Assembly (NCBI GenBank): GCA_029844215.1
Contig: CM056733.1
Location: forward strand, 46,761,142-46,825,141
Source of the DNA: Przewalskia tangutica
Taxonomy: Eukaryota > Streptophyta > Magnoliopsida > Solanales > Solanaceae
Direction of reading: 5' to 3'
DNA: 64,000 bases
Shown: piece after piece, positions 22,801 to 33,099 of the stretch
How the letters are laid out: every line of letters starts with the position of its first letter
Numbering within the stretch: the first letter of the stretch is position 1
Made by a program: the position numbers and the translations under genes
The notes under the pieces: generated by a model
The model's database searches: none
What the model saw: only the letters and a program-made list of their open reading frames with translations
Told to the model about the DNA's origin: nothing

Positions 22801-23268
22801 GTCTAGATTGTAACAATTGTGTGGCTTGGATGGGTTTCACTAGGATCAAGCCCATGTAGACAAGTTGACAAGTCAACAATGTCATGCTAGCAAGACTAAT
22901 CTTCCAAGGTGGTCAATGACCATTATACCCTCACTAAATTTCGTCCAAGACTACATGTGGGGGTGCATGTCGCCCTCTCATTCGTCCATAAAATTCTGTA
23001 ACCCTCGTGGGCCCCACAAAAAAGTAAAATTCCTCAGGTGGGCCCCACGTGACCAAATCCGTAAAAATAAATTTCCATAAGGTTAAGAGTTCCATACTCT
23101 TCAAATAATGCCTTTTGAGAATCCAATTCTCAACAACGAACATTTTTCCTTACCGACGTTCGGAAGATTTTCCGTCGGAAAAATAATTCTTCCTTTCGTA
23201 CCAATTTCCAAGTCTTGTTTCCTTTCGTACATTCTCTTTTACATGACCTGGACTTACGGGGTGTAACA
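19838..23268 (-). mobile_element. family C LTR 1
   Basis: About 3431 bp. On the minus strand it starts TGTTACACCCCGTAAG at 23268, directly after a polypurine tract, and should end GGTGTGACA near 19838; the last two bases are missing or miscalled (ATCACACCCC instead of TGTCACACCCC). It holds a 55-bp minisatellite (20488-20936), GTGGGCCCCAC motifs near 23000-23050, and a TATA-like stretch (22781-22790). The 68-residue open frame at 22167-22373 recurs in sister LTRs but is not protein-like. Confidence 0.85.
20488..20936 (-). repeat. 55-bp minisatellite in LTR C1
   Basis: About eight copies of a 55-bp unit with GATAATGTCATATAGTCTG, AAAGGTATACTGCCCG and CCCATTTCTGGGA. The last part is an inverted repeat (CCCA...TGGG; GCCCC...GGGGC in the first unit). 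The equivalent arrays lie at 35779-36207 and 50488-50930. Differences between units centre on CTG triplets. Confidence 0.85.
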
Positions 23269-23284
23269 TTCTTCCCCCCTTAGA

Positions 23285-23304
23285 AACATTCGTCCCCGAA
23301 TGTT
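23285..23304 (-). other. conserved inverted repeat before the PPT, C internal 1
   Basis: AACATTCG and CGAATGTT around a 4-base loop (GGGA on the sense strand, a GNRA-type tetraloop if folded as RNA). Confidence 0.7.
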
Positions 23305-24211
23305 CTTAGTCGGTTTTCAATCTATACAAACTCCGGCATAAACTCTATACTATGCCTATCAATCAAAACTACACCAGACCAACGATGCCACACATGGCCA
23401 CTACAAAACATATGTAAACATAATAATGGACCTTCCGTCCGTGGTCCCTTCTCACAAAACTCGAAGGTTACAGTCTTCCCAAACACGGGATCCTTAGAGG
23501 TTCCTTTCTTTCCTTACTTGTCATACTTTCTCGCACTTTCAAACTCATCTAGTACACGTACAAAATCTCAAATTTTGTTTCTCTTCTCCAATCCTTGGAG
23601 TTACTATCCAAACTTGGCCATATAGTTACTTACATTCCCGTTAAGGCTCTTCTCGGTCCTTACGATCTAGTTCCGGTGGAACGCATCCACGAACTCGTAC
23701 AACGATCAACTAGACTTGGGCCTAGCACCCTCGTGGCCCTATCACATAGCGGGACCATTTCTAACTGACATCACCCCATTCCACACTACCGGCTGACCCG
23801 AAATGAGTCCATAACCCGACTCATCGTCACACTTAACTTGTCATTCTTAGTCTGAAATAAATCTCTCTTATCTCAAGGTACTTCTCACCCTATCCTCCCA
23901 TTCACTAGAGGTTCGTCACATAAGCCAAAGTATTTCTACTGTACATCCTTCCCTATCGGTCTCACACTATTACGGGGTAATTACTACTTGTGAACTCTAC
24001 ACAACTATAGTATCGGTTCACTTATCATTCTTGTCAATATTCTTAACTTCTCACTTTACTAATCAAGGTATCCCTACCTCTGGGGTACTATCACTTTACA
24101 ACTCTAGCAATAAAGGGAAAACATATACGCTAGGGAAAAATCTGAATCTAACAATGCACGTATGATTCAAAAGAATCGAGATATACTTGTAACCCTATGC
24201 GATGTTACTTC

Positions 24212-25022
24212 CTAATCCTGTCCAGTAGTCGCGTCATCCATGCGGTTCGAATGTCCACCAGAACTATAAACTCCACCCTGACCTCTACCACGGCTGGCTA
24301 AAATCAACACCACCTCGGGAACGCATACGATGGAGGAAAGGGAATCAACCATCGGCCTCATAGGCTGAGCCACCTCACCGGTGCTCTTTCTAAAAGGACA
24401 TACCCTCCGAATATGGCCCGGACGACCACAATAATAACAACCATCTGTGTCATAACGGCATTTCCCCGAATGACGCTTACCACATCTGATACACTGAGGA
24501 ATAGGTGGCCTCGACCGAGAAAGTCCTCTGCTCCTCTGAGAACCTCGACCCCTGGAGCTTGGACCGGCTCCTAAATACCTTGTGGGATCAAATCTCCCAC
24601 CTGTGAGCTGCGGGGGTATGTACTGGGTAGGCTGGGACGAATATCTCACTCGCTGCTGAGGCTGCTCGTCCAAAAACTCACCGGGATAACCAACCGGTCT
24701 AGCCCTCTTACGCAGATCTCCGCGCTGGCCCTCTACCCCCTGTACACCTGTCTGTACTGGCCGAGTAACCTCCTGCTGCTGAAACTGTAGCACTGCTATC
24801 TTGGTCAATAACATAATGGCTTCCTTCATGACCCTAAAGTCTTCCCCTAACTGAGAAACTGGAGGCTCTGGTGCTGGGGCCTCAAAACCTGGCGCAGAAG
24901 AACTCGCCGACTGCGGCACAACATCCGGTATACCCTGGGCACGAGCCCTATCAACTCCCTGAGTCTGACTAGTAGCTCTTGCTACTCCTTTGCCCTTCAG
25001 GCGGCCGCTCTCCTCGAGGCAT
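24212..25022 (-). CDS. capsid-less gag-like protein of family C
   Basis: About 270 residues. By comparison with the second copy the natural start is MPPRRATAAQKGKGVARATSQ; here the ATG at 25022 is out of frame with the rest because bases are missing near a CTG. The protein has a Pro/Ala/Ser-rich N-terminus, a short helical stretch (VMKEAIMLLTKIAVLQFQQQ), an Arg/Gly/Ser-rich region and two zinc knuckles: CIRCGKRHSGKC and the canonical CYYCGRPGHIRRVC. The capsid domain present in A and G gag (DDPQEFIRQLQ etc.) is absent, so the N-terminus is joined directly to a nucleocapsid. It could bind RNA but should not build a particle alone. Possibly it travels in particles made by another element. Confidence 0.65.
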
Positions 25023-25141
25023 AAGCAGAACACAAAATCACGTTAGAGAGGAATTATCTTACTAACACAGCTCTATGGCACGATCTTAGAGTGAGAAGAA
25101 TAGAAACCAACTCCTAAATGTCCTATAGCCTCATGTTTATG

Positions 25142-25167
25142 GGTGTGGCGCGCAACACACCGATAAT
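25142..25167 (-). other. leader hairpin with GCGCGC loop, C internal 1
   Basis: On the minus strand: stem GGTGTG, loop TTGCGCGC, stem CACACC. The loop holds a perfect six-base palindrome. The homologous hairpin in A, E and G has GTGCAC instead, a paired change that keeps self-complementarity. Confidence 0.65.
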
Positions 25168-25213
25168 CAAGACTCTACTAGACACGGTCTGTAGACATTC
25201 CGAGGACTGACTT

Positions 25214-25224
25214 CTCTGATACCA
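25214..25224 (-). other. primer-binding site, C internal 1
   Basis: TGGTATCAGAG on the minus strand, matching the initiator-Met-tRNA primer site exactly over this length. It is the only one of six primer sites in the window that keeps CAG. Confidence 0.85.
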
Positions 25225-26133
25225 CTCTGTCACACCCCGAACCCCGGGCCCGTGACTGATGCCCTACCTGGGCATACTTCTACCTTAACAACACAAGTAA
25301 ACTGCGGAAATTAAATAACACCTCATTTTTTTTTCTTTAAAACCAACGTACGTGCAAGGGCAAAGCCGAAAAGGCTGCCATATATACATAAACAAAAGAC
25401 ACTACACCGTACATGAGTCCAATCCCACATATGAATACAGACCTCTAAGAGTTATATCAACTATGACGACAAGGCCCCGCCGTACCCATAATCAGACAAA
25501 AGCATGTCTTGAAAGAACTCATACCAAAAGATAAACTCCCGAATGGAAGGAGCTATCCAAAACTCGGCGGTCCTACACCTGCCGATCACCAAACTGCGTA
25601 CCTAAACCTGCGGCATGAACTCAGCCCCCCGAAGGAGGTCGGTACGAAGAATGTACCAAGTATGTGAAACAGTAAGTACTGTAATGAAATCATAACAGTC
25701 TAAACAAAATAGGAGAAATGTATGATAGCTGTTATACCCCGTATTTCCAGAGTATGTACGTAAGGGAATACGTACAAAAAGTTTGGCTTTAAAGTTAGCC
25801 TTGGACGTTTTTTTGTACACAACTCGCTTAAAGAATCGTTTTCCGACGAAACGTTTCCACAGCTTTCGTAGGGAAAATTCCGGCTATGCCATTTCTAATT
25901 TTTGCGGATTTTTCCGAGAGACGAAACATTTTGGACCAACGGGAGGGCAACACTTGGCACCCTCCCATTGGTGGACTTGAATCGTCCATGGACGAAATTG
26001 GAGAGCCAAGGCACGTTTTTTGTGCCTTGTGCACAAGTCAAGGGTTGGTAGGATATTTGTGTTTAGTTAATCCTCACCCTACACTTGCCTTGCACTTGTC
26101 TTCATCTTGGCCATTGGTTGGCCAAGGCTTGAG

Positions 26134-26142
26134 CTATAAATA
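26134..26142 (+). promoter_or_regulatory. TATA box, 5' LTR of A
   Basis: CTATAAATA about 20 bases after CCATTGGTTGGCC. As the 5' LTR copy it would drive the element RNA. Confidence 0.6.
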
Positions 26143-26869
26143 CCCCCTTAGAGATGAAGAGTTATTCATTCACAAAGTTATCTTCCAAGTCTAAAAATCC
26201 TCTCCTCTCCCTTAAGCTTTTCCAACACCTCTTCCCTCCTCAGGTAGTGTGGCCGAGCCTACCCCCCCTAGCCTAGCCGAAATCTACCCCCCTCCCTTGG
26301 TAGAAAAGTTGTCTTCTAGTATCGTTATAATGCCCAAAATACCCTAGCCCAAATCCCTTAGTCCTTAGTAGAAGTTGTGAAGAACTTCTAAGGTTTCTTG
26401 GAGCTACCGGAGCGTACAACTTAGGAGCTAAACCTTGCTCAGGCGCGACTTTATCTAGGATATTATTGGGCTTACCGAGGTAACTAATCCTAAACCTCTT
26501 TTGAATTAGAGAATACTTACTGTTGTAGTATTAGAATAAGTATTAGATACTTAGAAGAATATCACAGAATAGAATTGAACTGTTATCACAGTAGAAGGGC
26601 TTAAAAGAAGAATAATTGAACTGTACTCACATAGATTTTGTTTTCTGATGAGACTTACATAGCTCACCGGTAGGGTTGTCTGCCAGACTTTCCGTAGAAT
26701 TATGAACCCCGCTTAGAATGACCTCGGAGTAGTCTTTGATAGATATCTGTGACTATTATAGGTGACTCTCTGCGACATATTCAACTGGCGGTGGTTTTCA
26801 CGAGAAGGTATGTGATTCTTCCTAAAGCATGATATTTTACAATATATAGTACGGTAGACGCGTACATGT

Positions 26870-27020
26870 GTTAATCGAATAATAACTACGGCAATGTCTT
26901 TGACTTAAGCTGAATAATACTTATGGCAATGCCTCACGCTTAAGCTCGAATAATACTTACGAATGCCTCACGCTTAAGCTCGAATAATACTTACGGAATG
27001 CCTCACGCTTAAGCTGAATA
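26870..27020 (+). repeat. 35-bp tandem array in the 5' LTR of A
   Basis: About four copies of a 35-bp unit containing AATGCCTCACGCTTAAGCT and GAATAATACTTACGG. GCTTAAGC is an 8-bp palindrome. The 3' LTR has the same array at 34285-34425. Confidence 0.8.
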
Positions 27021-28230
27021 ACAAAGAACTGAAAACATTTCAAAAGAATACTGAATCATTTTTAACAGAAGATAAATATTTGGTTTTCAAAACAAAAGCG
27101 TAAGAGTTATACTGGCTTTATGGGAAGTTAAGTATAACAACTTAAGAAGATAAAAAAAGGAATTGTTTACTTGTTTTGTTTATAAAAGCCTTGTATTGAT
27201 TTACGTTAAGTGTAGTAAGATTGTTTGATAAGTAGACATGTTATGATGCTGTTATGACAGTGTTAGTGTCTTGTAATCTTTGTGTAAGGGGTCATTCTTG
27301 CTGTGCTTACGTTGCTAACCGGTAAGTCCATTGTACTGTTATTGTATCACCTACCCCCTTGACTGTTATACCAAGGGCTTGCCCCCCTTGATGCGGGTCT
27401 ATACGGCCTATGCGGTCTGTGAGACTATGCGAGCGCGGTATGCTCCGAGATTGATCATTCCGGCGTTAGCCTGATGCGGGACTCATGCGGTCTGTTGAGA
27501 CTATGCGGTCTTTTGAGGCTATGCGGGTTGCGGGAGCCTAGGCGGATGCCGGGGGTTGGCTGCCCCCGATGCGAGAAATATCTCATGCGGGTCTGTGTGG
27601 GACCTATGCGGCCGCGAAGTCGGGACTAGGCACGCAGAATGATACTATGGGCGATTGGCCTTGCTTCGATCATTCGCGGCCTAGAATAGACCTGTTACAG
27701 TTTTCCTATTTACTGTTGTTGTTTGTGATGTGCACTATGTGCAATCGAATCGATTGTATTTGTGAAAAGGTTTTAAATACTTTGATTTCATTTTAAAGTA
27801 CTTTATAGTTTCACATACTTGGTACTGTTATCGACCTCCTTCGAGGCCGTTCATGCCGCAGGTGGCAAGCAGTGCTAGATCCACATCCTTAGGATCTTTG
27901 CGTTGGTGTCGGGAGCTCCATCTTCTCCGAGGCTCTACTTTTGGGTATGATCTCCTCAGATTGTAGATAGTTTTGTCTGATCGAGGTATGGCGGGCCCTG
28001 TCCCGCCATAGTCAAGCATTTCCTTAGAGGTCTGTAGTACTATTATGCAGTTGGGATATAAGCAAAACTTGAGTTATTTATATTATGCCGAAAGGCAAGC
28101 TTTTCATCGATAAAGCGTGTCTTATTTTATAAAGCTGTTTCTGTCTTGTTTTATATTCCAGGTTACTCGATGTATGACTACTTGGGTGCCCAGAGGCACG
28201 ATCCACGCCCCGAACGGGTCGTGACAAAAG

Positions 28231-28243
28231 TGGTATCGAGCGA
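28231..28243 (+). other. primer-binding site, element A
   Basis: TGGTATCGAGCG four bases after the LTR end; one A short of TGGTATCAGAGC, the initiator-Met-tRNA complement. Confidence 0.75.
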
Positions 28244-28288
28244 TTAATCCTCGGAAAGTGTCTACGCATCGTATCTAGTAGAGTCTTG

Positions 28289-28320
28289 ATTATCGGTGTG
28301 TTGTGCACCACACCAATAAT
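28289..28320 (+). other. leader hairpin with GTGCAC loop, element A
   Basis: Stem ATTATCGGTGTG (28289-28300), 8-base loop TTGTGCAC (28301-28308), stem CACACCAATAAT (28309-28320): 11 of 12 pairs. GTGCAC is self-complementary, so two RNAs could pair loop to loop. It lies between primer site and gag start, where retroviruses keep dimerisation and packaging signals. Confidence 0.7.
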
Positions 28321-28432
28321 CAGGAGGCTATAGGATATTTAGGATTGGTTTCCATTCTTCTCATTCTGAGATCGTGCTTTAGAGCTGTGTTATAGGTTGG
28401 ACCCCTCTAACGTATTCCTTTCTCACATGATT

Positions 28433-29525
28433 ATGCCTCCACGTAAGGCAACCCGGGCCCAGAAGGGCAAGGCAGCCGAGGGAGCTGCTAGCAGGACACC
28501 CAGAGTCACGAGGGCTCAGGCCCAGTCTATACCAGAGACGGCGAGTTCTATGACGCCGCCGGCCCCAGCAGAGACCACAGTACCCACACCTCCTGTCCCA
28601 CAGCCTGGGGCGGAGGAGTTAGGGTACAAGGAGATGGCCCAGCTATTGGCTAAAGTTGTGGCCCGATACGAGGAGAGGCTGGATGCGCTCAGCCTCCAGC
28701 TCGGCCGCACCCATAGTGCACCCGAGGCGAATAGTTTGAGGCTACGAGATTTCTTGAGTTGTAGCCGCCGAGTTTTACGTCGAGGCCGGGAGGATGATCC
28801 GCAGGAGTTCATCCGTCAGCTGCAGAGGATGATGCGGGTGATCACGGCTTCGGAGACTGAGGCGGTGACATTCGCTTCGCATCGGCTGCGTGACACCGCA
28901 GTCGATTTGTTTGATTCATGGGAGCTTTCCCGGGGAGAGCATGCAACTCCGGCGGTATGGGATGAGTTTTGAGGCTTTTCTCACACACTTCTTGCCTCCG
29001 CAGATGAGGAGGGCACGAGTGATAGATTCTTGTTCTGAGGCGGGAGGGCGCGCAGGGAGTACAATGTCGAGTTTGATTCTTTGGCTCGATATGTCCTCGC
29101 ACCGTAGCGAGATGGAGGGCAGTGCATCGCTATGTCATCGGGCTGGATGATTACATGGCCGAGTCTTGCGGGTGTGTCCTTCACCAGCATGGACATAACC
29201 CGTATGCAGCTCATGCCTGATGGATGTGAGCGTAGAGACCACGGTAGAGCGATATCGCCAGAAGAAGGCCAAGGCGGCCGGTTCTTTTGGTGGTCCTCGG
29301 GGTGGGCGGCATCGCAAGTCGATTTGCACCACGGCCAGCAGAGCGCTCTACCTCATTTTCAGACCAGAGCGATCGAGGCGGTCGGGGCCCGGGACTTGGA
29401 TTTGCGTAGCAGGGTGCTAACTGCTCGAGGTCCGCTCGGTGTGCCCGTTATGGCGAATACCATTCGAGCCGTACTCGGGAGCTTGCTATACTTGTGGCCA
29501 GCAGGGTCACTTTGCGAGTGTTTGT
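28433..29525 (+). pseudogene. gag of element A (capsid and zinc knuckle), frame broken
   Basis: The ATG at 28433 gives MPPRKATRAQKGKAAEG, matching the openings of the other gags. 28433-28972 is open and holds a Pro-rich N-terminus and most of the capsid domain (LRLRDFLSC, DDPQEFIRQLQRMM, HRLRDTAVDLFDSWELSRGE). After 28972 the reading shifts repeatedly; fragments include VETTVERYRQKKAKAAGSFGG near 29230. The nucleocapsid zinc knuckle CYTCGQQGHFASVC is at 29484-29525 in another frame. Gag would form the particle and bind element RNA. Confidence 0.85.
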
Positions 29526-29921
29526 CCGAGCGGCGCCGCGGTGGTAGGCTCACCTCAGGTGGTTGCCGCTTCTTCATCCTCGACAGCTTACTCGCCCGAG
29601 GGCAAGGTACATGGATCAGCGGGTCGCGCAGAGGTCGTGGCGCAGTCCGATTCTAGCGGTCCTCGAACCGCATATATGCTTTGTCCACCGACAGATCGTG
29701 AGGCCTCACCGATGTCGCACGGTACCTTATCGCTCGGGTTTGATGTGTATGCTTTGATAGATCCGGTTCTACTGGCCCTATATATCTCCCTTGTTGCTAG
29801 TAGGATAGGGATAGAGCACGAGTCCATAGACCCTTTCGAGGTAGCTACGCCAAATGGTGATTCGGTGGTAGCTCGGCGGGTATATAGAGCTTGTCCTGTG
29901 ACCATTTACGTCGGACCCTAG
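29526..29921 (+). pseudogene. protease region of element A
   Basis: It continues in the frame of the zinc knuckle. GTLSLGFDVYALIDP places the aspartic-protease catalytic Asp at about 29760. The usual Gly-Ser/Thr after Asp-Pro is lost to an indel (Asp-Pro-Val-Leu). Downstream SIDPFEVATPNGDSVVARRVY and CPVTIYV are typical of plant gypsy proteases. The enzyme would cut the Gag-Pol polyprotein. Confidence 0.7.
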
Positions 29922-31019
29922 CCGACTTGATAGAGTTGGAGATGATTGACTTCGGCGTGATTGTGGGGATGGATTGGCTAGCTTCTGCTACGCCAATGTA
30001 GGCTGCAGAGAGAGAGTAGCACGGTTCCAGTTCGGCGAGCCTTGTTGAGTGGGAGGAGCACGGTATCGCCGAGGGTAGGTTTATTTCCTACCTCAAGGCT
30101 AGGAAGATGGTGCGAGAAGGGTATATCTACCATCTCGTTCGTGTTTGATAATCTGAAGCTGCGTACCAGATTTTGATCGATTCGATGAGTCACGAAGTTC
30201 CCGACGTGTTTCGGATGACCTCCGTATCCTCCCGAGAGGAGATTGAGTTTTGTATTGACATATTGCGGACACTCGGCTATTTCCATTCCGCCATACGAAT
30301 GGCACCGCCGAGTTGAGAGAGTGAAGGACCAGTGAGGATTTCTTTGGAGAAGGGCTTCATTAGGCCCAGTGTTTCCCCACAGGGGCGCCATTGTTCGTGA
30401 AGAAGAAGGGCGGGGCTGCGCATGTGTGTTGATTACAGCGGTGAACAAGGTGACCATTAAGAACGATACCCCTTCCGGGATTGATGATTTGTTCGACCGA
30501 TTGCGGCGCGAGATGTTTCTCCAAGATTGATCTGCGTCGGGCTATCATCGAGTTCGTGTCGAGAGGTGGATGTCCCTAGGATCGCATTCGGACCCAGGCA
30601 TTATGAGTTCGTGGTCATGTCTTTTGGGTTGACCGATGCTCGTGGTATTCATGGATTTGATGAACCGAGTGTTCAAACCATTTTTGAACACGTTTGTGAT
30701 AGTGTTCATTGATGATATCTTGGTTTATTCTCGCTCAGAGCGAGCACGCGAGCATTTGGCGATCAGGCCGTGATTCTCGAGATCAGCGATTGACGCCAAG
30801 TTTTCCAAATGTGAGTTTTGGTTGACTTCGGGCGTTTCTTGGGCATATTATCGGGCTGATGGCATTCGAGTGGATACGGCCAAGATCGGCGATCGAGGAC
30901 TTGCCTAGACCTACTACTCCGGCGAGGTTCGCAGCTTGGGCCTTGCGAGTTATTATCGGCGTTCGTGGAGAAGTTTGCTTTATCTGCACCATTGACTAGG
31001 TGACTCGTAAGCGCCAAGT
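29922..31019 (+). pseudogene. reverse transcriptase region of element A, heavily frameshifted
   Basis: Recognisable pieces in different frames: MDWLAS near 29970, the cysteine-valine-Asp-Tyr motif CVDY (30425-30436), NKVTIKND, IDDLFDRL (30480-30500), YEFVVMSFGLT (30604-30637) and the catalytic FIDDILVYSRSE (about 30704-30740) with both Asp present. The enzyme copies element RNA into DNA in the particle. This stretch is poor in CAG compared with the next 600 bases, and most frame breaks fall where related elements have CAG or CTG. Confidence 0.8.
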
Positions 31020-31934
31020 TTGATGGTGATGCTTGTGGCGGGGTTTCGATTCTTGAAGAGAGACCGGCGACCGCCCCGTTCTTACTCTTCCGGAGGTCCG
31101 ATGGTTATGTCGTGTATTGTGATCGTCGGGCATCGGGTTGGGATGTGTGTTGATGCGGCATGGCGGGGTTATAGCATATGCATCCCGACAATTGAAGAAA
31201 CACGAGAGAACTACCCCACCCATGATTTGGAGTCGGTAGTGATTCACGCTTTGAAGATCTGGAGGCACTATTTGTATGGGGTTCACGTGGATATTTATAC
31301 AGACCACAAGAGTCTCCAGTATATCTTCAGCCAGAGGGAGCTGAACTTGCGACAGAGACGGTGGTTAGAGTTGCTTAAGGATTACGATGTTGATATCCTG
31401 TACCACCCGGGGAAGGCCAATGTTGTGGCAGATGCTCTTAGTCGTAGGTCGATGGGGAGCCTATCAGATGTGCAGCTAGAGAGGAGGGACATGGTTCGTG
31501 ATTTGCATCAGTTAGCGAGCCTTGGTGTCCGTTTGATTGATTCTGATAGCAGTGGGGTTAGAGTTCGTGAGGTTGCCGAGTCTTCCATCGTTGAGGAGGT
31601 GAAGAGGCAACAGTTCGAGGATCCCGCTTTGATTCGATATCGTGATACAGCTCTTCGTGAGGGCAAGGGTCCTTTTGAGGTAGCACCTGATGGGGTGCTA
31701 AGGTTTGAGGGCAGATTATGTGTTCCAGATGTTTCAGGACTTCGGCAGCAGGTTCTTGGGGAAGCACACAGCGCGCGTTACTCTATCCATCCGGGGTCGA
31801 CCAAGATGTACCACGACCTTAGATCTGTGTATTGGTGGGATGGCTTGAAGAGGGACGTTGCAGAGTTCGTAGCTCAGTGCCCGTGTTGTCAGCAGGTGAA
31901 GGTAGAGCACCAGAGGCCTGGTGGTTTATTCTGA
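31020..31934 (+). pseudogene. RNase H and integrase zinc-finger part of pol, element A (longest open frame)
   Basis: A 304-residue open frame; its first 45 residues look out of frame and true pol begins near IPTIEETRENYPTHDLE. RNase H follows with YTDHKSLQYIFSQRELNLRQRRWLELLKDYD and the HPGKANVVADALSRR tail. The integrase N-terminal zinc-binding domain is H-x-H (AHSARYSIHPG) and CPCC (about 31760-31900), closing with the usual QRPGG. RNase H removes the RNA strand; integrase inserts the DNA. This patch keeps its CAG triplets and its frame, unlike both neighbours. Confidence 0.88.
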
Positions 31935-32600
31935 ACGATTGAGATCCCGACCGGAAGTGGGAGGTAATCAACATGGACTTCATCACGATTACCTCGCACT
32001 CGAGGAGACATGATTCTATATGGGTTATCGCCGGTGTGAAATCAGCCCACTTTCTTCCGTCGGGGCGACTTTTTCTACCGAGGATTATGCCGGACTTTAC
32101 ATCCGAGAGATCGTCGATGCATGGAGTCCCTACCTCTATCATATCGCATGCAGGAGCCCGATTTACGGCTAACTTCACGGAGGTCCTTCCGAGGGGTTTA
32201 GGGACGCAGTGAGCACGAAATCGCATTTCATCCACGCAGACGGACAGCGAGCGCACTATCCAGACTCTTGAGGATATGCTGCGAGCCTGTGTTATTGACT
32301 TCAGTGGTAGTTGGGAGGATCATTTGCCTCTAGTTGAGTTTGCGTATAATAATAGCTACCACTCCAGCATTCAGATGGCGCCTTATGAGGCCTTGTATGG
32401 GAGGAAGTGCAGATCGCCTATAGGTTGGTTCGATGTGGGCGAGGGACAGCTAAAGGGACCAGATTTGGTACAGCAGGCAGTGGATAAGGTGAAGCTTATC
32501 CGAGAGCGGCTATTAATGACTCGAGTCGCAGTCGTATGCAGATCATCGTCGTCGGCATCCGGAGTTCGCGATAGATGATTGGGTTTTCCTAAAGTGTCAC
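31935..32600 (+). pseudogene. integrase core and C-terminal part, element A, frame broken
   Basis: MDFIT (31973) holds the first catalytic Asp. The second motif reads SHAGARF where related integrases have an Asp, because of a local miscall or mutation near 32150. The catalytic Glu region (ERTIQTLEDMLRACV) spans about 32250-32295 across a frame change. 32276-32578 then reads DHLPLVEFAYNNSYHSSIQMAPYEALYGRKCRSPIGW and PDLVQQAVDKVKLIRERL, typical of plant gypsy integrases. Confidence 0.82.
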
Positions 32601-33006
32601 CCATGAAGGGTGTGATGAGATTCGGAAGAAGGGAAACTCACCAAGGTACATTGGGCGTTTCGATTGTCCGCAGGTAGGCAAGGTTGCCTACGAGTTGAAT
32701 CTGTCGTCCGATCTGGAGGCGATGCATCCGGTGTTTCACGTATCTATCTTTGAGAGATGTATCGGATCCATCTAGGGTACACCCGATTGGCGATGTCCGG
32801 TGACCGAGGGTTATCGTATGAGGAGATTCCGTAGCGATAGTCGATCGTCGAGTTAGGCGTCTGCGACGAAGGGCGTGGCTTCCGTCAAAGTCTTGTGGGC
32901 GAACGAGCTCAGAGAGGAGATGGCGTGGGAAGCCGAGGAGGACATGAGACAGAAGTATCCTCACATATTCCCCACACCTCCAGGTAATTCACTTTCCTAC
33001 TTGTAA
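32601..33006 (+). pseudogene. integrase GPF/Y and chromodomain-like C-terminus, element A
   Basis: Pieces in changing frames resemble the end of chromovirus integrases: a region before the expected GPF/Y motif (32600-32690), a HPVFHVS-like stretch near 32730, then VASVKVLWANELREEMAWEAEEDMRQKYPHIF, which ends with a TAA at 33004-33006. The last part matches the chromodomain fold region that directs integration to heterochromatin in this lineage; that role is family knowledge, not shown here. Confidence 0.7.
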
Positions 33007-33099
33007 ATTTCCATTATCATTTATGCCTAAGTGTTGTTTTGTGGCCGTGTGTGGCATTTGCTAATCTGTTAAGCTTCTTCGATAACTGTCTTGAGAAGG

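Larger units (their letters stand above)
23269..25227 (-). mobile_element. family C internal region 1: gag-only, no pol
   Basis: 1959 bp between two LTRs. On the minus strand: primer site (25214-25224), leader hairpin, gag-like frame (24212-25022), about 900 bp without a gene, inverted repeat (23285-23304) and polypurine tract (23269-23282). There is no protease, RT, RNase H or integrase. The same layout and size occur at 47883-49830 and 59628-61585, so this is a family structure and not a one-off deletion. Confidence 0.85.
25730..28226 (+). mobile_element. 5' LTR of element A
   Basis: 2497 bp, TGTTATACCCCGTATTTCC to ACGGGTCGTGACA. It contains inverted CCAAT and a TATA box, a 35-bp tandem array, and the GGTATGGCGGGCCCTGTCCCGCC segment near its 3' end. 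The 3' LTR is its match; differences are mostly small indels, often at CTG/CAG. Confidence 0.92.

Noticed and set aside
31020..31934. Possible host gene, as the longest clean open frame
   Set aside because: RNase H and integrase zinc-finger motifs and its place between RT and integrase core show it is pol of element A.
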